A program made the translations under genes and the position numbers. From the NCBI RefSeq assembly GCF_001687585.2, contig NZ_CP016537.2, positions 1,708,001-1,772,000 on the forward strand: DNA of 64,000 bases. The letters are read 5' to 3'. This DNA comes from Planococcus halocryophilus. GTDB lineage: Bacteria; Bacillota; Bacilli; Bacillales_A; Planococcaceae. The notes under the pieces were generated by a model, which ran no database searches, was not told where the DNA came from, and saw nothing but the letters and a program-made list of their open reading frames with translations. Positions 8,990 through 16,883 of this stretch are shown here, one piece after another (positions within the stretch are counted from its first letter, which is position 1; each line of letters begins with the position of its first letter).

Positions 8990-9178
8990 ATGAAAACTGC
9001 TACTATACTGCTGTTATTTATCCTTGCCATGCAAGCCATCCTTGCAGCAAATGCGTTGCTTTTTGACGGAGTACTTGGAGATCTTGTATTTTGGTTTAAT
9101 TCAGCTTTATTTATGGCCGCATTAGCTGTATACATATACCGAATGGATAAAGACAAATCACCTGCTAAAAACAAATAA
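8990..9178 (+). CDS. Small two-helix membrane protein
   Basis: The 62-residue product has two hydrophobic helices (about residues 3-24 and 30-52) followed by a charged, Lys-rich tail. The start is set at ATG 8990 rather than ATG 8972 because a GGAGTGA ribosome site lies just before 8990. A strong terminator follows the stop. I do not recognise the family. It is transcribed away from the SRPBCC cluster. Confidence 0.7.
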   Translation: MKTATILLLFILAMQAILAANALLFDGVLGDLVFWFNSALFMAALAVYIYRMDKDKSPAKNK

Positions 9179-9195
9179 ACGGAAACTACTAGTAT

Positions 9196-9240
9196 AAAAC
9201 GAGCCCACTAATGAATGCTACACTTAGAGGGCTCGTTTTT
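9196..9240 (+). terminator. Bidirectional rho-independent terminator
   Basis: AAAACGAGCCC pairs with GGGCTCGTTTTT. The T-run follows on the plus strand (end of the small membrane gene) and a shorter one on the minus strand (end of the small frame at 9239-9373). Confidence 0.88.
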
Positions 9241-9373
9241 ATTGGAATACATATGTATCAATTTCTTTATTTGTGCTTCGGTTAACAAGGCTTAAACTAG
9301 TTGCATCTGTAAGGTTTTCTGTTTCATCAGTGGACTGTGCTGCCATTCGTGAAAAGGGCGTATCTTTTATCAA
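9239..9373 (-). CDS. Possible small soluble protein (44 codons) or remnant
   Basis: From a TTG at 9373 the frame encodes 44 residues of low hydrophobicity, for example MAAQSTDETENLTDATSLSL, ending in TNKEIDTYVFQ. The sequence looks protein-like. AAAGGG lies before the TTG, but both sit inside the 14-bp hairpin that also ends the desaturase transcript, so any translation would be sequestered. An ATG at 9346 lacks a ribosome site. The stop falls in the T-run of the neighbouring terminator. No family is recognised. Confidence 0.35.
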   Translation of the reverse strand: MIKDTPFSRMAAQSTDETENLTDATSLSLVNRSTNKEIDTYVFQ

Positions 9374-9385
9374 GATACGCCCTTT
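9353..9385 (-). terminator. 14-bp hairpin downstream of the desaturase gene
   Basis: AAAGGGCGTATCTT pairs perfectly with AAGATACGCCCTTT across a 5-base loop, 25 bases after the desaturase stop. The short T-run makes it a moderate terminator. It also overlaps the possible start of the small frame at 9373. Confidence 0.7.
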
Positions 9386-9409
9386 AGAACTTTAAGCTTG
9401 TATTATTCT

Positions 9410-10477
9410 CTAGTTTGTATCGCTGTTATTCAACGGCCGTGGCTCAATTGCTTCGGGATTTAGACCATTCCCAAGTGATCCATATAACAACTGTGCTTGA
9501 GGATCAATTAAATCTTTCCCATTGTAATAAACTCTTGGAGTCTTCCATAACGCTTTTAAAGCACTCGACATTGGCATCTCATGATAGCGACTTGGCCAGC
9601 TATCCTTTATAAGTTCTTTTACTAAAGGATAATACTTCGAGCTCATACTTGGAAATATATGATGCTCTGTATGATAAGAAAAATTAAAATGCAAAATGTC
9701 AATCCACCGAGGAACCGTCACCGATAAGGTATTTGCGAGTGGATCATTCACAGGAACGAGTGGATTCAACCGATGATTAGTCGAAATATATCCCATTACA
9801 ATTGCATTCGCAATTAAATGAGGGATTAAAAATATAAATAACCAGTTTATTATTCCTATAAAGAAAATCAAACCTAACCAAGCTACCCACGGCAATAAAA
9901 ACTGGATCCAAACTACCCCACGTTTTTCAGGCTTAAATTCCTTAATATAAGCGAAAAATATTTTAGTCGAGTGCAATGTGAAAGTAAAACACAAAGCGAA
10001 AAACTCTAGAAATGCACGGACTGAAAATGGTAATCGATAGATAATTTTCATTGCAGGCTTTTTGTCTAAATCTTCTTTTGACAACCACGTATCAGGATCT
10101 TTCTCTTCATTTTGAGTATGAACATGATGGGTCATATTATGCCACTTACGCCATAGTAGTGGTCCGGTAAGAAGAGGGAAAAAGAAAACTGCTCCGAGTA
10201 AATTACGCAATTTAGCTTTTTTCACTACCGTTCCATGTAAGATTTCATGTCCTAAGAATCCCATTGCGGCAAAACTTGTTCCAATTACAAATGAAATGGC
10301 TATGTTCGCAAGAAAGGGTAGGTCATATATTCCAATAACAAACATTCCTGTGATTGAAATAATTAAATAAGCAAGACCACCAAGTAAACGTCCTGGAACC
10401 GGTTTAAATGCTTTTTTGGGCAGATGCGGCGATACTTTAGACGCATACCAGCCAAAAGAGTGAAATTCTTTATTCAT
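9410..10477 (-). CDS. Membrane fatty acid desaturase
   Basis: The 355-residue integral membrane protein has the three histidine boxes of the acyl-lipid/acyl-CoA desaturase family: GHEILHG, WHNMTHHVH and HTEHHIFP. Hydrophobic spans lie before, between and after them. It introduces double bonds into membrane acyl chains at a di-iron centre and usually supports growth in the cold. The start is ATG 10477, which has GGAGG 6 bases upstream. The longer frame to 10501 has no such site. It is transcribed alone, and no two-component regulator is adjacent. Confidence 0.93.
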   Translation of the reverse strand: MNKEFHSFGWYASKVSPHLPKKAFKPVPGRLLGGLAYLIISITGMFVIGIYDLPFLANIAISFVIGTSFAAMGFLGHEILHGTVVKKAKLRNLLGAVFFFPLLTGPLLWRKWHNMTHHVHTQNEEKDPDTWLSKEDLDKKPAMKIIYRLPFSVRAFLEFFALCFTFTLHSTKIFFAYIKEFKPEKRGVVWIQFLLPWVAWLGLIFFIGIINWLFIFLIPHLIANAIVMGYISTNHRLNPLVPVNDPLANTLSVTVPRWIDILHFNFSYHTEHHIFPSMSSKYYPLVKELIKDSWPSRYHEMPMSSALKALWKTPRVYYNGKDLIDPQAQLLYGSLGNGLNPEAIEPRPLNNSDTN

Positions 10478-10772
10478 ATTTTTCCTCCAATTAATATACA
10501 ACTACTTTTTCTTTTCTAACAATTAGGAGCGATTAAAATTCGCTAGAAAGAGAGCTAGCTGGCGGATTGATTAAATTACGCCAGATACTACTGACGGTTT
10601 GGCTGAGCCAAAAACAGGGCTTTTGCGCACAAATCAGCCAAACTAAAGATATTCGTTATAATTTAAAGGTTCGCGCTCTGCTTCACTATAAAGGTTAAGC
10701 GTATAAATTCATAATGATTTCATTCCCTTTTCTTTATTAAGTTCTCGGTATTTTGTAGATTTGACAAGTTGA

Positions 10773-10910
10773 ATTACAAATGAGAATTTCTGGCTCACTC
10801 AACGGCTGTTTACTCAAATTGAAAGAAGTCTTGAAATTACTCAACTTACTACCATTACAACAGAAGTTGTCGAAGCTGGCCGTGACAGTCTAGTTATCGG
10901 TATTAAATAA
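10773..10910 (+). pseudogene. C-terminal remnant of an unidentified gene
   Basis: The frame opens after a TGA at 10770 and runs 45 codons without any usable start. The translation has coding character: TQRLFTQIERSLEITQLTTI, then a VVEAGRDSLVIGIK ending. A rho-independent hairpin begins three bases after the stop, as expected at a true gene end. The upstream part of the gene appears to have been lost. Family not recognised. Confidence 0.45.
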
Positions 10911-10912
10911 CC

Positions 10913-10953
10913 AGAAAAGTTATCTCCCTAGTACAGACGGAGATAGCTTTTCT
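10913..10953 (+). terminator. Bidirectional terminator between two gene remnants
   Basis: AGAAAAG-T-TATCTCC pairs with GGAGATA-G-CTTTTCT. It sits directly after the plus-strand remnant (stop 10910) and 19 bases after the minus-strand pseudogene (stop 10972). Confidence 0.75.
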
Positions 10954-10971
10954 ACGCAAAATAAATAACGC

Positions 10972-11175
10972 TTAAATAAGGTTCGCAATAGCACTTGGAG
11001 TGATACACCTGGCGTCCTGTATGTATGTTGGAATTAAAACCAAATTCTCATTTTCTACAAACAAAGCTTCTTGTAGTTCATTGTATGCAATCTTAATTTC
11101 TACAATCGACCATATAGACCAAACGAACAAGAGTTAGCCTAACGCTAGAAATGAATAGCTTCGGATTCCCTTCAT
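10972..11175 (-). pseudogene. Small single-helix membrane protein gene broken by a TAA at codon 14
   Basis: A clear AAGAGGG site precedes ATG 11175. The frame reads MKGIRSYSFLALG, then a TAA (11136-11134), then in the same frame LLFVWSIWSIVEIKIAYNEL and onward to a TAA at 10972, 68 codons in all. The hydrophobic helix spans the stop, and the rest looks fully coding, so a recent nonsense mutation in a small membrane protein gene is the simplest reading. A terminator follows. Family unknown. Confidence 0.6.
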
Positions 11176-11223
11176 AGAGGCACCCTCTTTTCTTTAAGAA
11201 TCATCTTATTAATAAAAGTTCGC

Positions 11224-11312
11224 TTATTTAGCTTTTTGCCATCGATTCATGCTTATGAATAATACTGCCATTGAAACTAACTCAAACAAAATAGAGCTAA
11301 AACCAAAATGAA
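11224..11312 (-). pseudogene. C-terminal remnant of a membrane protein gene
   Basis: Immediately upstream of the broken small gene, a minus-strand frame reads SSILFELVSMAVLFISMNRW and QKAK before TAA (11226-11224): one membrane helix and a basic tail. It has no start and runs straight into the 27-bp palindrome, so the gene appears truncated there. With the pseudogene at 10972-11175 it probably formed a two-gene membrane operon. Confidence 0.45.
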
Positions 11313-11367
11313 AATAGCACCTCCACTCGCAAGGTTTTTCAAAAACCTTGCGAGTGGAGGTGCTATT
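11313..11367. repeat. Perfect 27-bp inverted repeat with a 1-base spacer
   Basis: The arms (11313-11339 and 11341-11367) start AATAGCACCTCCACTCGCAA and are exact reverse complements around a single C. No T-run follows on either strand, and no intact gene ends here. It lies between the gene remnants and the histidine phosphatase gene. It could be a terminator relic, a cruciform-forming site or the footprint of a rearrangement. Confidence 0.85.
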
Positions 11368-11437
11368 GTGCTCTTTATTTGAGTGATTATTTTACTTTCG
11401 AAAATGGCTTATGAATTCTTTCTAGCTTCATTTCTAT

Positions 11438-12025
11438 TTATGTCCCACTCATCACTTTTTCAAGATGACTAACTTGGTTATAATTTTCAATAACCCAATT
11501 GGTTTGATCAAACTGAATATGGCTAAAACAAGCATTCAACAGCCTCGTTTTGCCAGAACCGATTTCCCCTTTTGATAACGTGCCGAGTAAAGCATTAATG
11601 ACCCCGCCATGGGAAACCAGCAACACGCGTTTGTTTTGATAGCACTCATTAATGATTTGCAGTCCCGAGGACAAACGTTCAGCAAACAAGTAGTTATCTT
11701 CTTGGTTTGGGTAATGACGATCTGGAAACGTTAATTCCCGCTCTTCGTACGTCATTCCTTCCGCATCGCCAAAATGCTTTTCTTCAAACTCTGGCATTTC
11801 GATAAGTGGCAATTGTAACTTTTCATTAATAAGTAGAGCGGTCCCTTTAGCACGTTTTAGAGGGCTCGTTATAATGACATCCCAGTTTGAGTCGGTTAAA
11901 TAGTGCGCACATCGCGCAGCTTGTCTCATACCTTCTGTGTTTAAAGGGATATCGGTTTTCCCTTGAATTTTTCCTTGTACATTCCAGTCCGTTTCGCCGT
12001 GGCGGACTAAACATATCATCGTCAT
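11438..12025 (-). CDS. Histidine phosphatase (phosphoglycerate mutase-like) family protein
   Basis: The 195-residue protein begins MICLVRHGETDWN; the RHGE motif carries the phosphorylated histidine. Other family residues are ITSPLKRAKGTA, an EKHFGDAEGM acidic segment and VSHGGVINALLG with the second catalytic His. It resembles the PhoE/CobC-like branch rather than true glycolytic mutase. AGAGGTGAAGTAG precedes the ATG. Substrate unknown, possibly a small phosphate ester. It is transcribed alone, downstream of the SnoaL-like gene. Confidence 0.88.
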   Translation of the reverse strand: MTMICLVRHGETDWNVQGKIQGKTDIPLNTEGMRQAARCAHYLTDSNWDVIITSPLKRAKGTALLINEKLQLPLIEMPEFEEKHFGDAEGMTYEERELTFPDRHYPNQEDNYLFAERLSSGLQIINECYQNKRVLLVSHGGVINALLGTLSKGEIGSGKTRLLNACFSHIQFDQTNWVIENYNQVSHLEKVMSGT

Positions 12026-12232
12026 CTACTTCACCTCTGTATTCATGCGAATGATTCGACTAGTTTAGCATAAATAAGAAATAGACTCACTTGATAACCA
12101 TTAAAAATATACCAAATTAACTTTTTTATCATTCCCTAATTTTCGTATTTGTTACTTATAGGTTGTGAACTTATATATGCTCTTATGTAAGAAGCTACAT
12201 TGACTTCATTAAATACTATTCATATAATAAAT

Positions 12233-12269
12233 ACCTCAAAAGTTAGAGTTCAAATCTAACTTTTGAGGT
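12233..12269 (-). terminator. 15-bp hairpin downstream of the SnoaL-like gene
   Basis: ACCTCAAAAGTTAGA pairs with TCTAACTTTTGAGGT across a 7-base loop, just after the stop of the gene at 12291. The downstream tract on the minus strand is T-rich but interrupted. Confidence 0.65.
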
Positions 12270-12290
12270 GTACCACCAGTAGGGGCTTTT

Positions 12291-12665
12291 TTAGTGTTCT
12301 TCAATAGCTACGAGAAATGTCGTTAATTCTTTTACTTTGCATTCATTCTCGTCATTTAACTCATAAAAGTCGCAAAATGCATATACCTTGGGTTTGCCAT
12401 CTGTTCCTTTTCGAATCATTTCACCTTTAAGTGCTGCTTTATTATCATTCATTACCGAAAAATCAATCGAGTATTCAAGATCTGAATACCCTTCCTCTAA
12501 TCCAAATGCGGTATCGAGAAAAGCTTGCTTCCCTACAATCGATTCTGTCCCTACCATTTTCCATACAACATCTTCGGTTATATTTTTTTCGATAAACTCT
12601 CGGTCTCCTTGAAAAAAAGCATGATTAAACTGACGGAAAAAATCCGCATTTTTTGCGGTTTCCAT
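12291..12665 (-). CDS. SnoaL-like / NTF2-fold domain protein
   Basis: The 124-residue protein has the NTF2-like pattern: an N-terminal helix pair (FFRQFNHAFFQGDREFIEKN), then ITEDVVWKMVGTESIVGKQA and later strands (AALKGEMIRK, VYAFCDFYEL). This is typical of SnoaL-like proteins that bind or modify small molecules in a cone-shaped pocket. No specific substrate can be named. It has its own terminator and no obvious functional partner. Confidence 0.75.
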   Translation of the reverse strand: METAKNADFFRQFNHAFFQGDREFIEKNITEDVVWKMVGTESIVGKQAFLDTAFGLEEGYSDLEYSIDFSVMNDNKAALKGEMIRKGTDGKPKVYAFCDFYELNDENECKVKELTTFLVAIEEH

Positions 12666-12805
12666 TGTTAGTTGCTCCTTTCGTAAATTTTACATGCTAC
12701 TAATTCACACGTTCACCTCTTCCTATGCTTATGATTTATATGCCCTAGGCCTGTTGTATCCACATTTTTCAATACCCAGTTTTTAGGAATCTAACACCCA
12801 TAAAT

Positions 12806-12838
12806 AAACCGCTCCAAGTTTTACCTTAGAGCGGTTTT
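12806..12838 (-). terminator. Terminator of the fruRKA operon
   Basis: AAACCGCTC pairs with GAGCGGTTT just beyond the fruA stop. The minus-strand side ends in GGTTTATTT. Confidence 0.75.
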
Positions 12839-12840
12839 GA

Positions 12841-14745
12841 TTAAGCTACTATTCTTTTTTTCAACGTTCCTGCTATAAGTGCAGTAACAACGGCACCGAT
12901 CAAAATTGCTAAAATATACAACAAAATGTTAGGCACACCACCATCAACTAAACCAATAACGAAAATTCCGCCGTGAGGTGCACGTAAGCCGATATCAAAT
13001 AACATTACTAAAGCACCTGTAGCCGCTGCGCCTGCAACACATGCCGGAATAACACGTGCCGGATCTGCTGCAGCGAAAGGAATTGCCCCTTCAGTAATAA
13101 AGCAAGCACCCAGTACATAAGCTGTCTTACCGGCTTCACGTTCTGGTTTCGTAAATTTATTTTTAAACAAACTTGTCGAAATTGCTAAACCTAAAGGTGG
13201 AACCATACCCGCTGCCATAACGGCTGCCATGAAGTTGAAGTTTTGTGCATCTAACATGGCTAGACCAAATGTATAAGCTGCTTTGTTGATGGGACCACCC
13301 ATATCTATGGCCATCATACCGCCTAGCAACAACCCGACTAACACTAAGTTAGTACCACCAAGACTTTCAAGGAATGAAGAAATCGATGTATACACTTTTG
13401 TCAGCTGCGGATTCACAAGCATCATGATGATGCCGGTAATGGCAATCGCAAAGACTGGAAAGAACAATACTGGTTTTAATCCTTCTAATGAAGCAGGCAA
13501 TCCAGAAAACACTTTTTTAACGAGAACAGTCACATACCCGGCTAGGAATCCGGCAATCAAACCGCCAAGGAAACCAGATCCGCCACTTGCACCTTCAACG
13601 CCCGTAACAGTAATGGCGATTAAACCACCAATCATACCTGGTGCAAAACCGGGACGATCGGCTATACTCATGGCGATAAAGCCGGCAAGAACTGGAACCA
13701 TTAAGAAGAAGGCATTGGCTCCGCCAATCGTAATTAGCATCGCCGCAAATTCATTGTATTCAGGACTGTCGGGATTTCCTGCATTAATACCCCAGAAAAA
13801 CGAAATCGCAATGAGAATACCGCCACCTACTACAAACGGCAACATGTTGGATACACCATTCATTAAGTGCTTATAAAAGCCGCTTTTGGTTTCTCCAGCA
13901 TCTGCTTCATCTTTTGATTGAACGTGCTTATAAATTGGAGCGTCTCCAGTCACTGCACGGTTCAGCAAATTGTCTGTTTCGTAAATGGCTTTGCCAACCG
14001 CCGTTTGAATAACCGGCTTGCCGTCAAAACGACTCATTTCGACTTTCGTATCAGCCGCCACAATAATGGCATCCGCTCCGGCGATGTCTTCAGCAGTCAA
14101 ACGATTTTTCACCCCGCTTGATCCGTTCGTTTCCACTTTTATCGAAATGCCTAATTCTTTAGCTCGTTCATTTAATTTTTCTGCGGCCATATACGTATGT
14201 GCGATTCCTGTTGGACACGCTGTTACGGCTAAAATTTTCTTTTGTGTGCCTTGTGCCGTCTGGTCAGCAGCCGCTTGTGGTTGATCAACAGCGGCTTCTT
14301 TTGCAGAAACAATGTCCAAGATTTCTTGTTTTGATTGCGCTGCTAAAATATTGGTACGGAACTTTTCGTCCATTAAAAACGTAGCCAGACGTGATAATGC
14401 TTCAAGGTGATCATCATTTGCGCCTTCACTCGCTGCGATCATAAAGAATAAGTTACTAGGCTGACCATCGAGCGATTCAAAATCAAGGCCTTCTTGTGAA
14501 CGGCCAAACGCAATCGCAGGAAACTGGACTGCAGCAGACTTAGCATGAGGAATGGCAATGCCATCACCTATTCCAGTCGTACTTTGACTTTCGCGTTCTA
14601 AAATGGCTTTCGTGAAAGCTTGTTTATCCGTTAATTTGCCGGCTTGGTCTAATTGATTGGCTAACTCTTCTAATACCTGTTGTTTTGTTGAGGCTGCCAA
14701 GTCTAAAATGATTGTTTGTTCCGTTAAAAGCTGTGTGATTTTCAT
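12841..14745 (-). CDS. fruA: Fructose-specific PTS EIIABC component
   Basis: This 634-residue membrane transporter imports fructose and phosphorylates it to fructose 1-phosphate. Domain order is IIA (about 1-150; phospho-His in GIAIPHAKS), IIB (about 165-265; phospho-Cys in VTACPTGIAHTYMAAEKL) and IIC (about 290-630, multiple hydrophobic spans with the glycine-rich loops of fructose permeases). The fused A-B-C order matches Bacillus FruA. Its ATG overlaps the end of fruK by 4 bases, and it is the last gene of fruR-fruK-fruA. Phosphate comes from HPr and EI, encoded just across the intergenic region. Confidence 0.97.
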   Translation of the reverse strand: MKITQLLTEQTIILDLAASTKQQVLEELANQLDQAGKLTDKQAFTKAILERESQSTTGIGDGIAIPHAKSAAVQFPAIAFGRSQEGLDFESLDGQPSNLFFMIAASEGANDDHLEALSRLATFLMDEKFRTNILAAQSKQEILDIVSAKEAAVDQPQAAADQTAQGTQKKILAVTACPTGIAHTYMAAEKLNERAKELGISIKVETNGSSGVKNRLTAEDIAGADAIIVAADTKVEMSRFDGKPVIQTAVGKAIYETDNLLNRAVTGDAPIYKHVQSKDEADAGETKSGFYKHLMNGVSNMLPFVVGGGILIAISFFWGINAGNPDSPEYNEFAAMLITIGGANAFFLMVPVLAGFIAMSIADRPGFAPGMIGGLIAITVTGVEGASGGSGFLGGLIAGFLAGYVTVLVKKVFSGLPASLEGLKPVLFFPVFAIAITGIIMMLVNPQLTKVYTSISSFLESLGGTNLVLVGLLLGGMMAIDMGGPINKAAYTFGLAMLDAQNFNFMAAVMAAGMVPPLGLAISTSLFKNKFTKPEREAGKTAYVLGACFITEGAIPFAAADPARVIPACVAGAAATGALVMLFDIGLRAPHGGIFVIGLVDGGVPNILLYILAILIGAVVTALIAGTLKKRIVA

Positions 14746-15674
14746 CCTGTCACATCCTTTTCTTCAAATGGGTGAACTTCTATTTGGTCTAGCAATGTTT
14801 CCACATCTTCTTTGCGACATAAATCAGATCGAAATGCTGTGGCACTGCCACTCGCTATGCCAAAGCGGAAAGCTTGTGACGCATCTCTACTCGCTGCATA
14901 CGAAGCGATAAATCCGGAAACTAGCGAATCTCCAGCTCCCACAGTGTTAACGACCGTTCCTTGTGGTGCTTTGGCGATAAGTGCGATGTCTTTAGTAACG
15001 AGCATGGCACCCTCGCCTCCCATAGAAACAACTACATGTTCAGTACCACTTTCAACCAGTTTACGAGCGTAATGATAGACATCTGTCAGATTAGTAATGT
15101 CTACGCCAAACAATTCGCCGAGCTCTTGTTGATTGGGTTTGACCAAAAAAACAGGCGCTGTCAATATGCTTTTTAGCATCGGACCGGAAGTATCAAGTAC
15201 AAAATGAATGTTTTTGGCTTGGCATATTGTGGCGAGCTCTAGAAAATAGTTTTGCCCAATCGCATTTGGCAAACTGCCGGCCAAAACAAACCAGTCACCT
15301 TCATTCATATCACGAACTTTTTTCGTTAAAGCGCTTAACTGATCTACAGTTAACTCTGGACCAGGACCATTTAGCTCTGTTTCAGATTCTGATTTAATTT
15401 TGACATTAATCCGAGTGACTTCTGTCGTTTCAATAAAATCTGTTTCCACACCTTCATTTTTCAAATACTCTTCTATATAACGTCCGGTAAAGCCACCAGC
15501 AAACCCGAGTGCTGTATTTGCAACGCCGAAACGTTTTAATACGCGAGAGACATTAATGCCTTTACCTCCCGGGTAATAATACACCTCGTTTGTTCGATTT
15601 AACTTTCCACTGTTAAAATCAGATAGATACACGGTATAATCAATGGATGGTGCAATGGTGCACGTGTAAATCAT
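14742..15674 (-). CDS. fruK: 1-phosphofructokinase
   Basis: The 310-residue PfkB/ribokinase-fold enzyme phosphorylates fructose 1-phosphate to fructose 1,6-bisphosphate. It has the N-terminal family signature YYPGGKGINVSRVLKRFG and the C-terminal catalytic motif NTVGAGDSLVSGFIA, where the Asp is the base. It overlaps fruR and fruA by 4 bases each, so the three proteins are translationally coupled. Confidence 0.97.
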   Translation of the reverse strand: MIYTCTIAPSIDYTVYLSDFNSGKLNRTNEVYYYPGGKGINVSRVLKRFGVANTALGFAGGFTGRYIEEYLKNEGVETDFIETTEVTRINVKIKSESETELNGPGPELTVDQLSALTKKVRDMNEGDWFVLAGSLPNAIGQNYFLELATICQAKNIHFVLDTSGPMLKSILTAPVFLVKPNQQELGELFGVDITNLTDVYHYARKLVESGTEHVVVSMGGEGAMLVTKDIALIAKAPQGTVVNTVGAGDSLVSGFIASYAASRDASQAFRFGIASGSATAFRSDLCRKEDVETLLDQIEVHPFEEKDVTG

Positions 15675-16423
15675 GGTTTCACAACCTTTACAATTGTCTT
15701 TTTTTCAAGTACAGCATTGGCATCTTTGGATATTTCATCTACAATTAAGGTGGCACGTTCTAGATCCATAATTTTTGCAAAACTGATTTTATTGATTTTG
15801 GAATGATCAGCAAGTGCAAACGTCTTTCGCGATAAAGAACTTGCCATTTGTTTAACGGCAGCTTCCTCTGGGTCTGGAGTGGTATAACCATAATCCGGAT
15901 GAAAACCATTAATGCCAAGAAAACAGCTATCAAAACGATAGTTTTGCAAAGCTTGAATCGTCTGAGAACCAACAAAAGCACCGGTACGAGGTTTCATTAA
16001 TCCACCTGTTAAATAAGTGGTGATGCCTTGGTTATTCAGTGCCTCGACAAGCGTCAAGCCATTTGTCACAACGACAAGATCTTTGTCTTTCAAAAATGGA
16101 ATCATTTGAAAGGTCGTGGTACCGGCGTCCAAAAAAACGCTATCGCCTTGTTGTACAAACGAAGCAGCGAATTTTGCAATTTTAATTTTTTCATCTAATA
16201 ATTGCGTTGATTTGTCTGAAATACTCGGTTCTAGCAAATTTTTTCCGGTTAGCGTCGCCCCGCCGAAAACACGTTCCAATTTTCCGGAATGTTCAAGATC
16301 AACCAAATCTCTTCGAATCGTTGATTCGGATGTACCAGTGGATTCGACAAGCTCTTGAATTTTAACTGTCTGTTTCTTTTCTAATAGTTGCATAATAAAG
16401 AGATGCCGTTCGTTGGTCAGCAA
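15671..16423 (-). CDS. fruR: DeoR-family repressor of the fructose operon
   Basis: The 250-residue regulator has an N-terminal DeoR helix-turn-helix (about 1-55; TSESTIRRDLVDLE recognition segment) and a C-terminal sugar-phosphate sensor domain with VFLDAGTTT and the Asp/Lys-containing LADHSKI motif. It is first in fruR-fruK-fruA and is expected to repress the operon until fructose 1-phosphate accumulates. Tight overlap with fruK supports the assignment. A cre-like site lies 52 bases upstream. Confidence 0.93.
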   Translation of the reverse strand: MLTNERHLFIMQLLEKKQTVKIQELVESTGTSESTIRRDLVDLEHSGKLERVFGGATLTGKNLLEPSISDKSTQLLDEKIKIAKFAASFVQQGDSVFLDAGTTTFQMIPFLKDKDLVVVTNGLTLVEALNNQGITTYLTGGLMKPRTGAFVGSQTIQALQNYRFDSCFLGINGFHPDYGYTTPDPEEAAVKQMASSLSRKTFALADHSKINKISFAKIMDLERATLIVDEISKDANAVLEKKTIVKVVKP

Positions 16424-16474
16424 GCTATCACCTCCTTTTCAATAGTTTAAAAGTTCTGTTAAAAAGATATTACT

Positions 16475-16488
16475 TGAAATCGCTTCCA
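16475..16488 (-). promoter_or_regulatory. cre site (CcpA) upstream of fruR
   Basis: TGAAATCGCTTCCA matches the cre consensus TGWAANCGNTNWCA at 13 of 14 positions. It lies 52 bases before the fruR start and 125 before ptsH, so it fits catabolite repression of the fructose operon. Confidence 0.65.
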
Positions 16489-16613
16489 AAATCAATCATA
16501 ATCGTTCATAAGCAATCAAAAAAAGTCATTTATTTTTTAAAAGCATTCGAAAACCGCCAAAAACGGTCGTTGATTTGTTTAAAATGACGCTACTTATAAG
16601 GAGGAATTTAATC

Positions 16614-16883
16614 ATGGTCGAAAAACAATTCACAATTACAGATGAAGCAGGTATGCACGCACGTCCAGCATCAGCATTAGTAGGAGCAGTGTCAAAATTC
16701 ACTTCCGACATCACGCTTGAACACAACGGCAAAAAAGTTAACTTGAAGTCAATTTTAGGCGTTATGTCTTTAGGGATTCCAAGCGGTTCAGTCGTAACAA
16801 TTGCAGCAGATGGTGCAGATGAAAACGAAGCCATTGAACAAGCAGGAGCAGTTATGGAAAAAGAAGGGATTTCAAACCAATGA
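16614..16883 (+). CDS. ptsH: Phosphocarrier protein HPr
   Basis: The 89-residue HPr passes phosphate from enzyme I to sugar-specific EIIA domains. His15 lies in MHARPAS, and the regulatory Ser46 (in [11 protein letters not shown]) targeted by HPr kinase is present, so CcpA co-repressor function should be intact. The start is ATG 16614, preceded by AAGGAGG; an upstream frame extension is not genuine. It overlaps ptsI by 4 bases and diverges from fruR. Confidence 0.98.
   Translation: MVEKQFTITDEAGMHARPASALVGAVSKFTSDITLEHNGKKVNLKSILGVMSLGIPSGSVVTIAADGADENEAIEQAGAVMEKEGISNQ

Noticed and set aside
8944..9174. 76-codon minus-strand frame opposite the small membrane gene
   Set aside because: The plus-strand frame has a ribosome site, two clean helices and a terminator; the opposite one does not.
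13283..13876. 197-codon plus-strand frame opposite fruA
   Set aside because: It is a mirror of the conserved IIC membrane domain; Pro/Ile/Thr-rich composition is typical of an antisense shadow.
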